Assembly: GCF_000244895.1 (NCBI RefSeq)
Contig: NZ_CM001441.1
Coordinates: 4,554,198-4,618,197 of the forward strand
Length of the DNA stretch: 64,000 nucleotides
Source of the DNA: Desulfosporosinus youngiae DSM 17734
GTDB lineage: Bacteria > Bacillota > Desulfitobacteriia > Desulfitobacteriales > Desulfitobacteriaceae
Direction of reading: 5' to 3'
The position numbers and the translations under genes were made by a program. Below the pieces are notes generated by a model that was given only the letters and a program-made list of their open reading frames with translations, had not been told where the DNA came from and ran no database searches. Within the stretch, counting starts at the first letter, position 1. The number at the start of each line of letters is the position of its first letter. Positions 61,951 to 64,000 of the stretch are shown here, piece after piece.

Positions 61951-63033
61951 CTAAAGCTTCTGATGCCCTTGAACATATTCCTCAATTTCGTGGAGCAGGG
62001 CAGCTAACAATTCTTGTTCCGGAAGGCGGGCTACAATCTCACCTTTGCGAAATAACAGCCCCATACCTTTTCCGCCTGCGATCCCATAATCAGCTTCACG
62101 AGCCTCTCCCGGTCCGTTAACTGCGCATCCCATAACCGCAACTTTTAAAGGCTTGTCCAGTGGCGGAAGTTGAGACAGCCGTTCCTCAACTTGCTCCGCT
62201 AGTGCAGCCAGATCAACCTGTGTCCGACCACAGGTTGGGCAGCTAATTAACTCTACGCTGCGCTGTCTCAAGCCAAGGACCTGTAAAATCTCTAAAGCGA
62301 CCGGAATTTCCCGCACAGGGTCTCCCGTTAGGGACACTCGAACCGTATCCCCAATTCCTTCCGCAAGCAGGGTTCCGATTCCTATCGCTGATTTCACGAC
62401 ACCGGAGCGCACGGTCCCCGCTTCAGTTACCCCCAGATGCAGAGGATAGTCGACAACTTCATGAATCTTGCGATATGCCTCAAGCATCAAGGGAACCGAA
62501 GAGGCTTTAAGGGAGACCTTAAGCTTATCATACCCTTCCTCTTCAAGTATCCGTATATGCCCTAAGGCACTTTCAACCATACCCGCAGCAGTAGGTCCTC
62601 CGTACTTTTCAAGAAGTTCCTTTTCCAATGACCCAGCGTTCACCCCGATACGGATAGGGATCTGTCGTTCTCCAACAGCGCGCACAACCTCCTGAACTTT
62701 CCAGCGCGCACCAATATTACCCGGATTTAATCTCAATCCATGGACCCCTTGTTCAACTGCCTGAAGGGCCAAGCGGTAATCGAAGTGAATATCTGCAATA
62801 ACGGGGAGCGGACTGGCTGCAGATATTTCTTTGAGGGCTTTAGCCGCCTCTCCATCTAAAACGGCAAGACGCACGATTTCACACCCGGCATCAGCTAAGC
62901 TTTGAATTTGAGCAAGAGTGCCGGGAATATCACGTGTATCCGTATTGGTCATGGATTGTATGACAATTGGGGCTCCGCCACCGACTTTCACAGACCCAAC
63001 CTGCACTGGCTTGGTCATCTTTCTCTGTATCAT
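61951..63033 (-). CDS. ispG: 4-hydroxy-3-methylbut-2-enyl-diphosphate synthase
   Basis: [4Fe-4S] enzyme of the MEP isoprenoid pathway, converting MEcPP to HMBPP. Motifs: PIVIQSMTNTDTRD near the start, LGVTEAGT, and the cluster Cys regions CPTCGRTQVD and GCAVNGPGEA. About 360 residues from the ATG at 63033, chosen because GGGGGAA precedes it; a frame from 63054 overlaps the rseP stop codon. Conserved order rseP-ispG-proS. Confidence 0.95.
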   Translation of the reverse strand: MIQRKMTKPVQVGSVKVGGGAPIVIQSMTNTDTRDIPGTLAQIQSLADAGCEIVRLAVLDGEAAKALKEISAASPLPVIADIHFDYRLALQAVEQGVHGLRLNPGNIGARWKVQEVVRAVGERQIPIRIGVNAGSLEKELLEKYGGPTAAGMVESALGHIRILEEEGYDKLKVSLKASSVPLMLEAYRKIHEVVDYPLHLGVTEAGTVRSGVVKSAIGIGTLLAEGIGDTVRVSLTGDPVREIPVALEILQVLGLRQRSVELISCPTCGRTQVDLAALAEQVEERLSQLPPLDKPLKVAVMGCAVNGPGEAREADYGIAGGKGMGLLFRKGEIVARLPEQELLAALLHEIEEYVQGHQKL

Positions 63034-63053
63034 GACTCTTCCCCCTGTAAACA

Positions 63054-64000
63054 TTACCCGGCTTTCACAAACAAGCGCAGGACATCTTTGTAGGTTACGG
63101 CAAGCATTAAGCCCATAAGTAACACAAACCCTACTAAATGAATCATATTTTCCTTTTCCGGATTAAGCGGTTTCCCTCTCAAACCTTCAATCAGCAGGAA
63201 AACCAGCCGGCTTCCATCAAGGGCAGGGATAGGAAATAAGTTAATTAGACCCAATTGAATGCTTAAAACTCCCGTTAAGCCCAAAAGATTAGAGAATCCT
63301 TCCTTAGCCCCTTCTCCGATCACCTGGGCAATCATGACGGGACCTCCGACATCAGCCGGGATCTTTCCCGTGACCATTTGGGTCAAAGTCACAACAATTA
63401 ACTTTGTAAAATCTATAGAGCGTTGAATTCCTACACGAGTTGATTCAAAGATGGAGGCATGAACATACGTGACTTCCGGCGCAATCCCAATCATACCATT
63501 CCCTGATTGTGGGTCCTTTTCTGTCTTTATTGACACCGTTTGGCGTTGCTGTTCGCTTCCTCGTTCAATAGTTAAGCTTAAAACCTGGTCTGGTTTGGAA
63601 TGAATTAATTCTGTCAAACGAGCCCAATCTGCGGTTATTTCCTGATCGACCGCAATGATTCTATCTCCCGGTTGAATTCCGGCTGTCGCCGCTGGTTTAC
63701 CTTTAACTAAAGAACCAACCATATTGCTATTCCCTTGGGCTGGAATCCCCAGATAAGCAAAGACGCTTATAAACATGATAATCGCCAGAACGAAGTTCAT
63801 AATCGGTCCGGCCGCAATGACAGCCATGCGCTGCCACACCGGCTTATTCATAAAGCTTCTCGCATCATTATTTGAGACAATCATTGGCTGGCCATTTTTA
63901 TCGAGTTCTGCATCCATCCCATGAAGTTTAACGAACCCACCCAGAGGAATCAGACGCAGAGCATAAAGTGTTTCTCTCCCCTGGTAACCCACGATTTTCG
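63054..64000 (-). CDS. rseP: Site-2 membrane protease RseP (N-terminus beyond window)
   Basis: Intramembrane zinc metalloprotease of regulated proteolysis. The part present covers LRLIPLGGFVKLHGMDAE, a membrane helix, the PDZ domain (GKPAATAGIQPGDRIIAVD) and the C-terminal motif NLFPIPALDGSRL holding the third metal ligand Asp. The HExxH region lies past base 64000. The frame is open at the edge (KIVGYQGRET), so the internal GTG is not the true start. Confidence 0.93.
   Translation of the reverse strand, partial: KIVGYQGRETLYALRLIPLGGFVKLHGMDAELDKNGQPMIVSNNDARSFMNKPVWQRMAVIAAGPIMNFVLAIIMFISVFAYLGIPAQGNSNMVGSLVKGKPAATAGIQPGDRIIAVDQEITADWARLTELIHSKPDQVLSLTIERGSEQQRQTVSIKTEKDPQSGNGMIGIAPEVTYVHASIFESTRVGIQRSIDFTKLIVVTLTQMVTGKIPADVGGPVMIAQVIGEGAKEGFSNLLGLTGVLSIQLGLINLFPIPALDGSRLVFLLIEGLRGKPLNPEKENMIHLVGFVLLMGLMLAVTYKDVLRLFVKAG

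Noticed and set aside
1-64000. tRNA or rRNA genes and insertion-sequence transposases
   Set aside because: No cloverleaf-like segment, rRNA stretch or DDE/IS transposase motif was recognised in any frame.

Overview
The window reads as the chromosome of a low-to-mid GC endospore-forming Firmicute of the Peptococcaceae, most like Desulfitobacterium or Desulfosporosinus. The evidence is the sporulation gene set (dpaA/dpaB, ylmC/ymxH, a ylxY-type deacetylase), the Firmicute order rseP-ispG-proS / rimP-nusA-ylxR-ylxQ-infB-rbfA-nrnA-truB-ribF / rpsO-pnp-ylxY-dacF-mlpA-dut-dapB-dpaA-dpaB, and a Sec-dependent (clade II type) nitrous oxide reductase operon. Nearly all host genes lie on the minus strand.

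Layout from left to right. 1-9435 is the distal half of the conserved block, from dpaB (cut by the window edge) to rpsO. 9531-47160 is an insertion of about 37.5 kb that separates rpsO from ribF, which are neighbours in the usual order. Both edges carry a related copy of the ribF 3' end together with an rpsO-type promoter. Inside it: (a) 9710-21233, a nos operon with an FtsX/LolD-type ABC pair, a DUF4418 membrane protein, two c-type cytochromes, a small membrane protein, a Rieske protein, a split cytochrome b, NosZ, a NosB-like membrane protein, NosD, NosL, NosY and NosF, preceded by a sequence matching the sigma-54 consensus at 21333-21348; (b) about 21550-41970, a mobile region with an 11.7-kb operon of zinc-ribbon membrane proteins and lipoproteins, a 12-TM LuxR-type regulator, an excisionase-like HTH protein, a DUF6076 protein, a RepA-like ATPase, MobC, a MOBP-type relaxase with an overlapping membrane-protein frame, and a large serine recombinase; (c) 41993-46888, a lipoprotein gene and a four-gene operon for a corrinoid protein, a URO-D/MtaA-fold protein lacking the His-x-Cys zinc motif, a Cys-rich GAF histidine kinase and an NtrC-type sigma-54 activator.

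47073-64000 is the proximal half of the conserved block, with two departures: infB carries about twenty 11-residue tandem repeats, and the space between rimP and proS holds a UvrC-like GIY-YIG nuclease and ablB/ablA for N-acetyl-beta-lysine synthesis.

How the parts may work together (inference). The nos operon supplies a menaquinol-to-N2O route: cytochrome b/Rieske complex, membrane-anchored cytochromes c, then NosZ, with NosDFYL for copper-centre assembly. The only sigma-54 activator and kinase in the window sit on the far side of the mobile region from the sigma-54-type promoter, so the mobile region may have split a regulator from its target operon. The zinc-ribbon/lipoprotein operon is the least understood part and the best candidate for an undescribed envelope-associated system.
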